Source of the DNA: JBKQVT01 sp963804825
GTDB lineage: Bacteria > Planctomycetota > Planctomycetia > Pirellulales > Thermoguttaceae
Direction: 5' to 3'
DNA: 64,000 nucleotides
Assembly (NCBI GenBank): GCA_963804825.1
Contig: CAWDRV010000002.1
Coordinates: forward strand, 232,603-296,602
Below are positions 19,847-28,779 of the stretch, piece by piece; positions within the stretch are counted from its first letter, which is position 1; every line of letters starts with the position of its first letter. The notes beneath the pieces are model-generated. The model was given only the letters and a program-made list of their open reading frames with translations, was not told the origin of the DNA and ran no database searches. Position numbers and translations under genes: made by a program.

Positions 19847-20674
19847 CTATCCGCCCAAGGCGTCCTTCAGATTGCGCACGTCCTCTTGCAATCGCTGCTG
19901 CTGGGCCGAAAGGTCCTGCAACTCGCCGCGCATCTGGACCAGTTGCCCGCGAAGCTCTTCCAGCTCGCGGCGCAGGGCCTCGCCGCCGGATGCGGCCCCG
20001 GAGGAAGGCGCGCCGGTTGCCGCCACTCCGGGCGCCGGTCTGGCCGCCGGCGGCGCGGGCGGCAGAAGGGGTCCATCGCCGGGAGCGTACGCGGCCGCTC
20101 TGCCCTGGCTGTGCTGCACCTTGAGTTGCTCCATCTCCCGCGGCGTATATAAGGCGTGGGTGACGACGTGTCCGCGTCCCTCGGGCGTCAGCGGGATCAC
20201 CAGCCCCTTCGTCTTCAACGAACCCAGCAGCACGCGCAGCGCCGGAAGGTCCGGGATCGGGTCCATGCGCGAGACGCGGGCGCGCAACTCCCCTTCGGTC
20301 TGCGCCCCTCGCAGCAGCAATTCGGTCATCACCGAAAGTTCGAGCTTCTCGACCCCGAGCCAGTCATAGAGATAGTGGCGGTACTTGGTGACCCGGCCGT
20401 AGCCTTCGACCATGCCGATGGCCCCCAGTTGGCGAAGCCGCTGGAGCGATTCGGCCACGTCGTCGGGCTCAAGTTGCATGAGCGGGTCGCGGTTGCTCTT
20501 CTGATTGCAGCCGGTCGCAACGGCATTGAGCGACATGGGATAGCCGTCCGGCGTGGTCTTGGCCTTCTCGGCCAGCACGCCCAGCACGCGGCGGTCGATG
20601 GCCCCAAGAGGCTGCCAACGCGGTCCGGCAACGGCCGGCGGCGGAGTTTGCAGCAAGGATGAATCCTCGGACAT
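19847..20674 (-). CDS. yceH: YceH/UPF0502 (DUF480) protein
   Basis: A conserved protein of unknown function with two winged-helix domains. The opening (GAIDRRVLGVLAEKAKTTPDGYP then SLNAVATGCNQKSNRDP) is diagnostic, and LRGAQTEGELRARVSRM marks the second winged helix. Compared with the E. coli protein it has an extra C-terminal tail: a Pro/Ala-rich linker and a coiled coil (residues about 235-275, LRRELEELRGQLVQMRGEL). It may dimerise through that coil. Length is 275 residues, start ATG at 20672-20674. Confidence 0.93.
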   Translation of the reverse strand: MSEDSSLLQTPPPAVAGPRWQPLGAIDRRVLGVLAEKAKTTPDGYPMSLNAVATGCNQKSNRDPLMQLEPDDVAESLQRLRQLGAIGMVEGYGRVTKYRHYLYDWLGVEKLELSVMTELLLRGAQTEGELRARVSRMDPIPDLPALRVLLGSLKTKGLVIPLTPEGRGHVVTHALYTPREMEQLKVQHSQGRAAAYAPGDGPLLPPAPPAARPAPGVAATGAPSSGAASGGEALRRELEELRGQLVQMRGELQDLSAQQQRLQEDVRNLKDALGG

Positions 20675-20768
20675 CGTTCAGTCTCCGGGTGAAAATCAAT
20701 AGCGAACGGCGAAATGCCCAAGGCACCTATAAATACCGTGTCCCACGGAAAAAGTAAAGGGGCTGCGG

Positions 20769-21803
20769 TCATGGATCGCAGACCACGCGAAATCCCAGGT
20801 TGACGCAGCGGGTGCCCGGCGCGTTCCAATTGCGGAACGACGCCCGGGCGTAGAGCGGGAAACTGTTCCAGCCTCCGCCCCGGCGGATACGCTTCTCCCC
20901 AGATTCCGGTCCGGTCGGGTCGTCCTTCGGCGACTTCCCGTAGTAGTCCTTCCCGTACCAGTCGGAACACCACTCCCAAACGTTGCCGTGCATGTCGCAC
21001 AGCCCGAACTTGTTCGCCGGCAGTCCGCCCACCGCGACGGTGAATTTGCCGTTCTTCGGCATCATGATTTCCTGCACGTGCGGAAACTCCTCCCGGTCGC
21101 CTGCGTCCTGGATGTTGGCCACGCGGGTCACCTGCTTCGGATCGTTGCCGTTGGAGTAGCGTGTCGTGGTTCCCGCCCGGCAGGCATACTCCCACTGGGC
21201 CTCGGTCGGCAATCGGTAGTTCTTCCCTTCCTTGCGGCTGAGCCATTGGCAGAACGCGACGGCGTCGTACCACGTGACATTGACGACCGGATGGTCGTCG
21301 GTCTGGGCGAAGCCCGGATGGAGCCAGTTGTATTTCGGGTCGCGTCCTTCGCACAAGCCGGTTTGGGCGTTGTATCCCCAGCCGCCATTGCCGCGGCGGG
21401 CGCGGTCCGCCCGTTCCTCTTCATTGCGGCCCTGGTCCGTCCGCTCCGCCTCGGTCTTGTAGCCGGTGTCCTTGACGAACTTTTTGAATTGGCCGACAGT
21501 GACCTCACATTGCCCCATGGTGAACGGCTTGGTGATCCGCACCTGGTGTCGCGGGAATTCGTCCTGAAAGAGATAGTCGGTCTTGGCCGCAACCTTGTAG
21601 GCGGGAAATGCCTTGAGCAACTCGTCCATCGACTCGACGCTGCCCATCATGAACTGGCCCGCCGGAATCCGCACCAGCTTCATGCCGACGGAGTTGGTGG
21701 TCTCGCGCGGCTTGTTGGCCGGTTTGTCCTCCGCCACAACAACATGCGGGCTGCACGTGATTGCGACCAACAACAGCGCGAACCAGCGAAGCAGGCTTTT
21801 CAC
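20769..21803 (-). CDS. secreted formylglycine-generating-enzyme-like (SUMF1) protein
   Basis: 344 residues: a signal peptide (KSLLRWFALLLVAITCSPHVVVA) followed by an FGE-sulfatase domain. Landmarks are NSVGMKLVRIPAGQFMMGS, HPVVNVTWYDAVAFCQWL, RLPTEAQWEYACRAGTTT, NKFGLCDMHGNVWEWCSDWYG and the RGGGWNS end. The start is GTG 21803, with AAAGGAG 7 bases upstream. The catalytic cysteines of true FGEs are not evident at the canonical spacing, so it may be a sugar- or peptidoglycan-linked lectin-like member rather than a sulfatase activator. No sulfatase gene is nearby. Confidence 0.88.
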   Translation of the reverse strand: MKSLLRWFALLLVAITCSPHVVVAEDKPANKPRETTNSVGMKLVRIPAGQFMMGSVESMDELLKAFPAYKVAAKTDYLFQDEFPRHQVRITKPFTMGQCEVTVGQFKKFVKDTGYKTEAERTDQGRNEEERADRARRGNGGWGYNAQTGLCEGRDPKYNWLHPGFAQTDDHPVVNVTWYDAVAFCQWLSRKEGKNYRLPTEAQWEYACRAGTTTRYSNGNDPKQVTRVANIQDAGDREEFPHVQEIMMPKNGKFTVAVGGLPANKFGLCDMHGNVWEWCSDWYGKDYYGKSPKDDPTGPESGEKRIRRGGGWNSFPLYARASFRNWNAPGTRCVNLGFRVVCDP

Positions 21804-21893
21804 GGCGATTCTCCTTTGCGGCGGGTGGAATTGGAGTGAGTGATGCGGGAACTGATAGTATACCATGGGCGGAAGGAGGAAGGAGGAAGGGAG

Positions 21894-21913
21894 CCGGAGG
21901 CGTGAGCCTCCGG
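21894..21913. repeat. palindromic repeat (CCGGAGGC type)
   Basis: Arms CCGGAGGC and GCCTCCGG around a 4-base loop. A near-identical copy, with loop GTTA instead of GTGA, lies at 61924-61943, and the flanking bases GAG and GGAT are also shared. This one lies between the SUMF1-like gene and the beta-barrel gene. Confidence 0.8.
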
Positions 21914-21954
21914 ATCGGAAGGCGCAGGCCGGAACGAAAGCGGACCGCAGCCGC

Positions 21955-23145
21955 TCAATACGCCAGCCCGCCGCGGAGCATCAGCGTGTCGTGGGGATAG
22001 ACATCGACCGACGCCTGGTCCAACTGGATCTTGCGGGCGAAGACATACCCGACCTCCAGCCGCGGGCTGATCCGTCCGATCGCCCGCCGCTCGATGCCCA
22101 GGAAGACGCGGAGGTCGCGATAATTGAGCAGGTCGCTTTGGCCGTCGGCGCGCTGGATGGCCCAGGTGCCGCCGCCAAGCTCGCCGCCGATATAGACCCA
22201 GTCCTGAATGTCTTCGTTGAAGATGCCGCTCCAATAGACTCGCCGCGAAATCTTCGGCTGCGGAAACACCAACTCGAACTTGGTGTCGTCGTTGGGCGTC
22301 CAGACCAGCCCGGCCACCGGCAAGAGCGGCACGTCCGTGCGGTCGAGATAATCGGCCCCCAGCACCAGCGTGAGCGTGGGCGTCCAGGTCCACGCGGCAA
22401 TGCCGTGCCCGGTGATCCGCAGGGCATGGCTGCTGTCCTGGCGGAAATCGCTGGCCACATCGGGAGTGACCGCCACGTCGAAACCCCACCGCGGCGTCAA
22501 ATGCCCCAGCCAGCGAAACTCGGTATATGCATCGTACACCTCGGGCGGCAAGGCGACGGAGTTGGGGCCAGCCAGGTAGTGTACGGCGAACCCGGGCGTG
22601 ATCAGCAGCGGAAACGCCCGCGTGGGGCAGGGGAGCCCCAAGACCGTCTTCAGTTCCAGGCTATCGAATCCGAAACCGTCGCCGCCGGCGCTGCCGCGAG
22701 GCAGCCACGAGGCCTCGAAGAGCAGCTTTTGGAATACGCCCGGCCGGGTCCCGCGCGGCAGCTCCGCCGCGGCCGGCTCGGTCGCGGTTGTCCCGGGCGG
22801 CGCCACGGCCGCCGTGGGGCCGGCAAGCGGTCCTGCTTCCACGGGCGCAATCCGCTCGACGGGAAACTCGCACGCCGGCAACGCCGCATCGCGGTTGTCA
22901 AAGAAGAACGTTGAAGCGTCTCCACCAGGCCCCCTCACCCCCAACTCCGCACCCCCAACGGGAGAAGGGGGGAATGGTTGGACAGCCGCATCGGGAGTTG
23001 CATACGGAGCGGACAGATCGGTCGTGTCCGTCGGCGGCATCCGCATGACTTGGGCCCACGCCGGACAGCCCGCCGCGCAAACGATCGCCGCAAAGCCAAG
23101 GCAGCGTGCAAGAAGGATGGACCTGGCCGCTGGGTCTCGGTGCAT
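21955..23145 (-). CDS. outer-membrane beta-barrel protein (DUF6268-like), paralogue 1
   Basis: About 396 residues. It begins at ATG 23145 with a signal peptide (RSILLARCLGFAAIVCAAG) and a disordered Pro-rich stretch. The barrel-like C-terminal two thirds has alternating amphipathic strands such as PLLITPGFAVHYLAGPNSV, DYLDRTDVPLLPVAGLVWTP and VFPQPKISRRVYW. It ends in a strand finishing with the aromatic Tyr, as outer-membrane barrels do. It is about one third identical by eye to the gene immediately upstream, including the paired motifs LLITPGF, VWTPN.DT and FPxPK. Its start lies 1 bp after that gene's stop (TGACATG). It reads through a short GC-rich repeat around 22920-22965. Function unknown. 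Confidence 0.75.
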   Translation of the reverse strand: MHRDPAARSILLARCLGFAAIVCAAGCPAWAQVMRMPPTDTTDLSAPYATPDAAVQPFPPSPVGGAELGVRGPGGDASTFFFDNRDAALPACEFPVERIAPVEAGPLAGPTAAVAPPGTTATEPAAAELPRGTRPGVFQKLLFEASWLPRGSAGGDGFGFDSLELKTVLGLPCPTRAFPLLITPGFAVHYLAGPNSVALPPEVYDAYTEFRWLGHLTPRWGFDVAVTPDVASDFRQDSSHALRITGHGIAAWTWTPTLTLVLGADYLDRTDVPLLPVAGLVWTPNDDTKFELVFPQPKISRRVYWSGIFNEDIQDWVYIGGELGGGTWAIQRADGQSDLLNYRDLRVFLGIERRAIGRISPRLEVGYVFARKIQLDQASVDVYPHDTLMLRGGLAY

Positions 23146-23146
23146 G

Positions 23147-24334
23147 TCAGTAGGCCAAGCTCCCGCGCAGGAAGACCGTCGAGGACGGCGTATAGCTATT
23201 CGGGTCTCCGTTCCGATAGTCGAGCGTCCGGTCGAACGCCCCGCCAACCTCGACCAAGCCCGAGAGTCCGGCGCCCGTCAATCGCTTGAACTCCAAGCCC
23301 AGGGCGATGCGGATGTCGTTGTAGTCCACCTCCTCCAACGCGTCCGGAATCACGGATTCCTTGCCCCGCCTGATCGTCCACGCGTCGCCGCCATAGTCGC
23401 CGGAAGCGTACCACCACCATTCCGTGTTTCCAAGCGATTGCAGCCGCTGGGTGAACTTGGGGTTGGGAAAGAGGATATCGAATCGGGTGTCCGCGTTGGG
23501 CGTCCAAACGATGCCGCCGACCGGAAAGAGCTTGTAACGCACCCGATCCAAATACCACAGGCCAAACTTGACCTTCACGGCCTGGTCGAGCGTCAATACC
23601 GCCAACGCGCGGCCCGTGACCCGAAGGCTCTGGGTGTCCAACCCGCGGAAGTCGGAGTAGACGCCGACGCGGGCGTCCAGCTCGCCGCCGAACCGGTCGT
23701 TCACCTGCGGATTCCACGCCGTGTCGAGGTAGGTGTCGAACGTGTACGCCGGCATATCGGCCGGCGCCGGCGGCGTCGTCGAGTTCGGCCCTTGCCAGAA
23801 ATACGTGACAAAGCCCGGCGTAATCAACAACGGCGTCTGCGCGTTCCGCAAGAAGGGGATCGCCAGCGTCGTGCTCAATTCGATCTCGTTGAAGCCCAAG
23901 GGCTTGGACCCCTCGGGGGCAAAATAGTGATAATCGGCCCGCACTTCCTGGATGAACCTCTGCATCTGCGCCATCGTGGCCGCCGGATTCCCCCAGTCCA
24001 GATACGGCCCCTGGGGCAGCACGCCCGGCGAGCCCGGTCCCGGCGCGCCGTAGGGGTCCCAGCCCGGCGGCGGCGCCTGGATCGTCCCGTTCAACGTGGT
24101 CATCGGCGCCGGACCGACCGCCATCGGATCGGGCGTTGGGGCCAGTGTCGGGGGAAGGGACGCACCCGGCGAAAACGTGGGCGACGCGCTCGCGGAATCG
24201 GCAGCCGCCGGAGCGGGCGAGTCCACCATCGTGGGAAACTGCTCGCGCGGCCCCATCTGCCCTAGGGCCAGGGCCGACGCCAACACCCAGGCGGCACTAC
24301 AAAGACAACACGTGATCCTGGCGATCCTGACCAC
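23147..24334 (-). CDS. outer-membrane beta-barrel protein (DUF6268-like), paralogue 2
   Basis: About 395 residues. The start is GTG 24334, with GGAGGGG 10 bases upstream. A signal peptide (ITCCLCSAAWVLASALALG) and a Pro/Ala-rich linker precede the barrel-like domain, which has the same strand motifs as its downstream paralogue (TPLLITPGFVTYFWQGPNST, DRVRYKLFPVGGIVWTPNADT, FPNPKFTQRL). The C-terminus ends in a hydrophobic strand, GSLAY. The two genes are the product of a tandem duplication and are almost certainly cotranscribed. Function unknown; a transport or solute-sensing role is only a guess. Confidence 0.75.
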   Translation of the reverse strand: MVRIARITCCLCSAAWVLASALALGQMGPREQFPTMVDSPAPAAADSASASPTFSPGASLPPTLAPTPDPMAVGPAPMTTLNGTIQAPPPGWDPYGAPGPGSPGVLPQGPYLDWGNPAATMAQMQRFIQEVRADYHYFAPEGSKPLGFNEIELSTTLAIPFLRNAQTPLLITPGFVTYFWQGPNSTTPPAPADMPAYTFDTYLDTAWNPQVNDRFGGELDARVGVYSDFRGLDTQSLRVTGRALAVLTLDQAVKVKFGLWYLDRVRYKLFPVGGIVWTPNADTRFDILFPNPKFTQRLQSLGNTEWWWYASGDYGGDAWTIRRGKESVIPDALEEVDYNDIRIALGLEFKRLTGAGLSGLVEVGGAFDRTLDYRNGDPNSYTPSSTVFLRGSLAY

Positions 24335-24538
24335 CAGTTCCCCTCCAGAAACAGGTTCCAGACGAGAGAAACAGAAAAGCCCAAGAGAAGGGCCGTTAAA
24401 TAACAAGGATGCGCAGGTCCGTCAAGATCGGTTTTTCCGTCGGCAGACCCCCTAGGCCAAGGCGGACCGACCGGACTAGAATGTATGGGGCTGACGTTGC
24501 CCCAAACCACGAGCCACGCGACAAACCAATCTTGCGTT

Positions 24539-25333
24539 ATGCCCCCAGCCAGCCTAACTTACCTGGACCAGGAGCGAATCCTCCAAGAGACCTTCGTCGC
24601 GCGGATGGAATACCATCCGGCCCTGACCTCGACGAATGATCGAGCAGCCCAGGCAGCGGCGGAAGGGGCACGGGAACTGCCCCTGCTGATTGTCGCCGAT
24701 CGGCAAACGGCGGGACGGGGTCGTGGGAGCCATGGCTGGTGGTCGGGCGCCGGCGGCCTGACGATGAGCCTGCTGCTGGGACCCGAACTGTTCCCGGGGC
24801 CGTCGCGGAGCCGTGCCCCGTTGGTTGCCTTGGCTGCCGCCGTCGCCGTCGTCGAGACGCTGACGCCCCTGCTGCCAGACCACCCGTTGGGCCTGCATTG
24901 GCCCAACGACGTGCTGGTCGGCCCGCGGAAGCTGGCGGGCATTCTCATCGAAGTGCTTTCCGACGGGCGGCACGTCGTGGGCATCGGGGTGAACACCAAC
25001 AACTCGTTGGCCGACGCCCCGCCCACGCTGCAAACGCAAGCCACCACGCTCCGCGACCTGACCGGCCGGCCGCACAACCAGACGACCATTCTCGTCGCCC
25101 TGCTCCGGGCCGTGGAACGGAACTTCGCCGCCCTGGCCTTGGACGCCTCGCGGATCGCCGCCCGGGCGGACGCCCTCTGCTTGCAGCGCGGACAGACGCT
25201 GACCGTGGAACACGGTCGTCGAGCGGTCACGGGCATGTGCCGCGGCATTGCCCCTGACGGCGCCTTGCGGTTGGAAACCCCCGCGGGCGAGCAGTCTTTC
25301 TACTCCGGCGCACTGCGGCCGCCGCGAGAGTGA
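24539..25333 (+). CDS. birA: biotin--[acetyl-CoA-carboxylase] ligase (no DNA-binding domain)
   Basis: Attaches biotin to biotin carboxyl carrier proteins. The ligase core is clear: TSTNDRAAQAA, the ATP/biotin loop GRGRGSHGWWSGAGGL (canonical GRGRxGRxW), LGLHWPNDVL and KLAGILIEV, followed by a C-terminal SH3-like domain. There is no N-terminal winged helix, so this is a monofunctional ligase. A TAGAAT -10-like box at 24477-24482 implies a transcription start near 24489. That supports the ATG at 24539 over the one at 24485. Length is 264 residues. Confidence 0.92.
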   Translation: MPPASLTYLDQERILQETFVARMEYHPALTSTNDRAAQAAAEGARELPLLIVADRQTAGRGRGSHGWWSGAGGLTMSLLLGPELFPGPSRSRAPLVALAAAVAVVETLTPLLPDHPLGLHWPNDVLVGPRKLAGILIEVLSDGRHVVGIGVNTNNSLADAPPTLQTQATTLRDLTGRPHNQTTILVALLRAVERNFAALALDASRIAARADALCLQRGQTLTVEHGRRAVTGMCRGIAPDGALRLETPAGEQSFYSGALRPPRE

Positions 25334-25363
25334 GCGGGGACGTTGCGGAAACCAATGCGATGG

Positions 25364-26125
25364 CTACCATGCCCGCCGCCGAACACGTTTTGCGAAAAGA
25401 ACAGCGACCAGTCCGCCAAACAACATCCCGATCGAAGCCGGTTCAGGTGCGAGGGCCCCGGGATAATCAAGAGACGCCATGTCCCCACCCAGACCGTTCA
25501 TGGCGAGCGCCTCATAGTTGGCATCAGCCCACTGATAATCGACCGAGCTTGGAACGCCGCCGGTATACTGGAAGTCGCCAAACATCCACCCGCCGGGAAT
25601 GCCGCTGTTCGAGGCCATCTCCATCCTAGCCAAATCGCTGTTGTCCACAAATCCCCGCAGCAGCGTGTCGCCCATGTAGGTGTATCGGAGGATGAGGCAA
25701 TTCAGCGGCGTGGGCATACCGAAGAAACTGTTGTAGATGGGTTGGCCGTCGTAGTCGTTGTAGAGCCATCCGATGCCGGTGATCGGAGCTTCGCCGGTCG
25801 TCTTGTAGTTCACCCAATCGGCCGAGGAGGCGCTGCTTACCAATCCCGCGCCGGCAAAGGGCCCAGCGGCGTTATTGAGCGAATCCTCGCACGCCTGACG
25901 AATGGCGGTAACGCCCGTGAACGTTCCACTTAAATCGGTGTAAGTCACCTGCGCGGGGTCGACGAAGACCACCGCCTGATCCACGATATCAAAAGTACCC
26001 GTCAGGTTATTGAGATTCAGCCCGAGAAGCGAATACGCAACCGTATCTGCCGACGCAATCATCGGAGCCAACGTCAATCCGCACAAAACGACCAAGACCA
26101 GAATCACGCTGAATTTGTTACTCAT
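25364..26125 (-). CDS. PEP-CTERM sorting-domain protein
   Basis: Exported protein of 253 residues. Signal peptide SVILVLVVLCGLTLAPMIASA, an extracellular part of unknown fold, then the C-terminal sorting signal. That signal has PEPAS (APEPASIGM), a hydrophobic stretch (LFGGLVAVLF) and a basic end (AKRVRRRAW), recognised by an exosortase. The start ATG is the complement of 26123-26125, with AAGGAGT 6 bases upstream. The promoter is at 26171-26198. No exosortase gene is in the window. Confidence 0.85.
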   Translation of the reverse strand: MSNKFSVILVLVVLCGLTLAPMIASADTVAYSLLGLNLNNLTGTFDIVDQAVVFVDPAQVTYTDLSGTFTGVTAIRQACEDSLNNAAGPFAGAGLVSSASSADWVNYKTTGEAPITGIGWLYNDYDGQPIYNSFFGMPTPLNCLILRYTYMGDTLLRGFVDNSDLARMEMASNSGIPGGWMFGDFQYTGGVPSSVDYQWADANYEALAMNGLGGDMASLDYPGALAPEPASIGMLFGGLVAVLFAKRVRRRAW

Positions 26126-26170
26126 GACGTGGACTCCTTGTTTTGGGGGGAATAAAAGCACCAGCCCTTA

Positions 26171-26198
26171 ATTGTCCCTATTTCGAGAGACTTGTCAA
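26171..26198 (-). promoter_or_regulatory. promoter of the PEP-CTERM gene
   Basis: On the - strand, a perfect TTGACA (complement of 26193-26198), a 16-bp spacer and GACAAT (complement of 26171-26176). The expected leader is about 40 nt and contains an AAGGAGT ribosome-binding site. Confidence 0.6.
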
Positions 26199-26420
26199 GG
26201 ATTTTGCGCGATTCTGAAAATGCGCGAAGAAGCTGTGCTCGACGCCGCCGGCTTTCGGGCAGCCGCGCGGGAAGCAGGAACCGTGGAGCCAGGTGGGCAC
26301 AGGCCCGAAACAGCCGACGGGCCCGCAGAAGGATGTGTCTGCGCGGGCTGCGCCGCATCAGGACATGCCGCCTGTCGTCGGATCGACGGGCGGATTGGGG
26401 GACGAAACGACCGATCGTGG

Positions 26421-26993
26421 TCAGGTGCTCTTCGGTCGGATTCTGCCTGTCGTCAGGTCTTCCCACTCGCGTCGAACGTTCAGCGTTGCCGCCCACTTGT
26501 CGAGGTATTCCCGATCGAGCGAGTCGGCTTGCACGGCGTAGACCCCGGCCGCGTCACCGAGTTGCCGCTCCGATGGCGTCCGCTTGTGCCAATAGAGCTT
26601 GTGGAGAATGACGTCCTCGGCCGTGGCGATCCAAGCCGGGACGCCGAACAAGTGCACCCGCAGCCGCCGAGCGAAGGCCCCGCGTTCGAATGCGTCGTCT
26701 CGCAACAGCCAGAAGTCAACTTTCAACGCCGAGAGTTCGTCGATGGCATTGAATTGATACGGCGGCCGAAACGCCTGCTCGACCGATTCGCGCTGCACGA
26801 AGAAACCTTCTCCAAAGGCGGCGACCAGGTTTGCGACGTCCGCCGGCCGTAGGAGGAGCACGAAATCAAGATCGTGCGTCGAGCGGGGGATGCCCCAATA
26901 ATTGCTCGCCATCGAGCCGGCCAGCATATACGGAATGCCGGCGCGGTTCAGCCGATCCAAGCAATCCATCAGGAGGTCCTGTTCGGTCCTCAT
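26421..26993 (-). CDS. nucleotidyltransferase (DUF6036/AbiEii-like)
   Basis: 190 residues of the minimal nucleotidyltransferase fold. The signature MLAGSMASNYWGIPRSTHDLDFVL gives the GS motif and the metal-binding DxD (in HDLDF). A later conserved segment, GVPAWIATAEDVILHKLYWHKR, matches the C-terminal helix of AbiEii/DUF6036 proteins. It overlaps the upstream small gene by 4 bp (ATGA), so the two are translationally coupled. Related proteins act as toxins in toxin-antitoxin modules or modify RNA or proteins. No direct evidence of activity here. Confidence 0.8.
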   Translation of the reverse strand: MRTEQDLLMDCLDRLNRAGIPYMLAGSMASNYWGIPRSTHDLDFVLLLRPADVANLVAAFGEGFFVQRESVEQAFRPPYQFNAIDELSALKVDFWLLRDDAFERGAFARRLRVHLFGVPAWIATAEDVILHKLYWHKRTPSERQLGDAAGVYAVQADSLDREYLDKWAATLNVRREWEDLTTGRIRPKST

Positions 26994-27190
26994 GGGCGAA
27001 TCAGCTCCAATCGTTGGCGCAACCGGCGATCGACTTCGGCTTCATCGGCCTCGGGAAACTGCCGTCGGATGCACTGGCGGGCAAGATCGCAACCGAGCTT
27101 GTGCAGCCCCAAGGAGATCTTCAGTCGCTCCTCGCCCGTCATTCGCCGGTAGCCGCGGATTTGCTCCTGGAGGGCCGCATCGGGTGTCAT
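26990..27190 (-). CDS. small helical protein coupled to the nucleotidyltransferase
   Basis: 66 residues from the ATG at 27188-27190 (MTPDAALQEQIRGYRRM...). It is predicted all-helical and rich in Arg and Leu, with no recognised domain. The overlap with the nucleotidyltransferase start and the shared strand suggest a two-gene module in which this is the partner or antitoxin. An upstream in-frame start (27241) would add an Arg/Gly-rich tail and is less likely. Confidence 0.6.
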   Translation of the reverse strand: MTPDAALQEQIRGYRRMTGEERLKISLGLHKLGCDLARQCIRRQFPEADEAEVDRRLRQRLELIRP

Positions 27191-27247
27191 GTTCCGCCCT
27201 CGCCTATCCAGCCGCCGCGGCCGGCCGCCGTGCGCCCGCACGGCCGC

Positions 27248-28651
27248 CTACTGCCTCACCGCGGCGCCGGCCTGCCCGTCGGCGGTCACGACCGGATTGG
27301 ACCCCTTGCCCTTTTCGCCGGGGGAGGGTGTTTCCACGTCGGCGGGTGCGAAGACCCTTGCATTGTAAACGACCAATGCGCGGGCCGCGTGCTCCACGGC
27401 GGTGATCTCCTGGCTGCTCAACGCCTGCACGTTCCAGCGATAACGCTCGCTGTTGAGCACGCTGTCGAGGTATTCGATCGACCTGACCAGGGCCGGGTCC
27501 TCCAATTTTCGCGCCGGAAGGCTCACGGCCAGCCACTCGGCAATCTGGCCGGTGGCAAGGAACTGCAAAGCAAAGTCGCTGTCGGCGGGCCGGCCGGCCC
27601 CGAGCCGGAACGTCCAGCTCCCGTCGCCGTTCTGGGTTTGCAGCACGTACTTCTGGTAGTCGTCGACGAACTTCTTCGCCCGGGCGAACGACCCGTCCAA
27701 CGGCTGCTTCGACTTGACACGCTGATTCAGCGCGCAACTGAGCCCCAGCAATCTCGTGATCCCGCGCGGGCCGGCAACCGGCGGACGCGCCAATTCCTCC
27801 GTGACCATCCGCTCGACCGACCACGTCTCGTCCAGGCTGTTCTTCCAAGTCGCTTGTCCGGCGTAATACGACAGGCCGATCAACTTCAACGACATGTCGG
27901 TCCCGGCGCGGCAGCCGCGCTTTTCCGATTCGACCAGGTCGGCCACGGTGCGGACCGTCTGGCCGACGCGGAGCGGATAGCTGCTCGGCACGTACGCATT
28001 CGCCAGCATCGCCAGGAACTGCGACGGATCGTCTTGCAAACCGTAGCCGACGCGGGCGGCAATGCGGTTCTCGTTCATCGCCAACAAGTGGTAGCCGCCG
28101 CAGGGAAGGTCCCAGCAGAGGCACGTGATGGCGTTGATCTTCTGGCCCGGCGAATCCTCCCGCTCGACCTCGCTCCGGCAGCCGAAACCCCAGCAAAATT
28201 TGATGAGATCGGCCGCCGTGTTGTCGCGGGTGTTGAACGGCTGTTGACCTTGGGAGGCCAAGGTGCGGCGGACGCGGTCGCGGAGTTCGACCTGCGCGGC
28301 GGTCAGTTCCTTTTTGGGCGGCGCCTTCCGGGCCGGGGCCTTCACGGCCGCCTTCGGTTCCCGCCCCTGCTTTTCAGGCTCCGCCTTTGCGGGCCCTTGC
28401 TTTTCGGGCTCCTTCTTTTCTATTTCCTTTTTCCCAGGGACCACTGTCTGCGGGGCCGCTGAATCCGTGGCCACCGCTTTCCCGGGCGTAGCTTCCTCGG
28501 CTCCGGCTGCCGGCGGGGGCGTCTTGTCCTGGTCCGCCGACGGCGTGGCGGGGATCATCGCCGGGGGCAGATCGTCGTCGGCCGCCAGGGCACGCGTCCC
28601 ACTGAGCAACCCCAGGCACACCATCAAGCTAAGAACCGGTAGAATTCGCAT
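27248..28651 (-). CDS. secreted protein of unknown function with Pro/Lys-rich linker
   Basis: 467 residues. The signal peptide is RILPVLSLMVCLGLLSGTRALA. A disordered Ala/Pro/Lys/Glu-rich segment (about 25-110) precedes a globular domain (about 115-440) with Cys-containing stretches such as FCWGFGCRS, CLCWDLPCGGYHLLAMNE and repeated helices ending DGSWTFRLG. The repeated helix pattern with DGSW hints at an alpha/alpha-barrel of the prenyltransferase or terpenoid-cyclase type, but key catalytic motifs are not seen. Start ATG is the complement of 28649-28651. It follows the GG-N-Y repeat protein gene on the same strand and may work with it. Confidence 0.7.
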   Translation of the reverse strand: MRILPVLSLMVCLGLLSGTRALAADDDLPPAMIPATPSADQDKTPPPAAGAEEATPGKAVATDSAAPQTVVPGKKEIEKKEPEKQGPAKAEPEKQGREPKAAVKAPARKAPPKKELTAAQVELRDRVRRTLASQGQQPFNTRDNTAADLIKFCWGFGCRSEVEREDSPGQKINAITCLCWDLPCGGYHLLAMNENRIAARVGYGLQDDPSQFLAMLANAYVPSSYPLRVGQTVRTVADLVESEKRGCRAGTDMSLKLIGLSYYAGQATWKNSLDETWSVERMVTEELARPPVAGPRGITRLLGLSCALNQRVKSKQPLDGSFARAKKFVDDYQKYVLQTQNGDGSWTFRLGAGRPADSDFALQFLATGQIAEWLAVSLPARKLEDPALVRSIEYLDSVLNSERYRWNVQALSSQEITAVEHAARALVVYNARVFAPADVETPSPGEKGKGSNPVVTADGQAGAAVRQ

Positions 28652-28696
28652 GGTATTTTCCAAACCTCTTGTTTTCCAAACCAAGCGCACTTCCCA

Positions 28697-28758
28697 GGGG
28701 ACAGTCCCATTTTCGTCCGACCATGCTTCGCACGGTGCCCGAAATTGGGACAGTCCCC
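28697..28758. repeat. inverted repeat of the GGGGACAGTCCC type
   Basis: Two imperfect inverted copies: GGGGACAGTCCCATTTTCG (28697-28715) and CGAAATTGGGACAGTCCCC (28740-28758). The family resembles the short palindromic repeats associated with REP-type (RAYT) transposases. Related ggggacat units occur at 62710-62772 and 63797 onward. It lies in the leader of the 27248-28651 gene. Confidence 0.75.
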
Positions 28759-28779
28759 CACTTGTTTCTTCGTCAATCC

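Noticed and set aside
24485..24538. Upstream start for birA at 24485
   Set aside because: The TAGAAT box at 24477-24482 puts the likely transcription start after 24485, and the extra 18 residues are not conserved-looking.
26126..26420. Gene between the PEP-CTERM and nucleotidyltransferase genes
   Set aside because: The open frames there are Arg-rich without family features, and the region holds the PEP-CTERM promoter. Nothing supports a gene.
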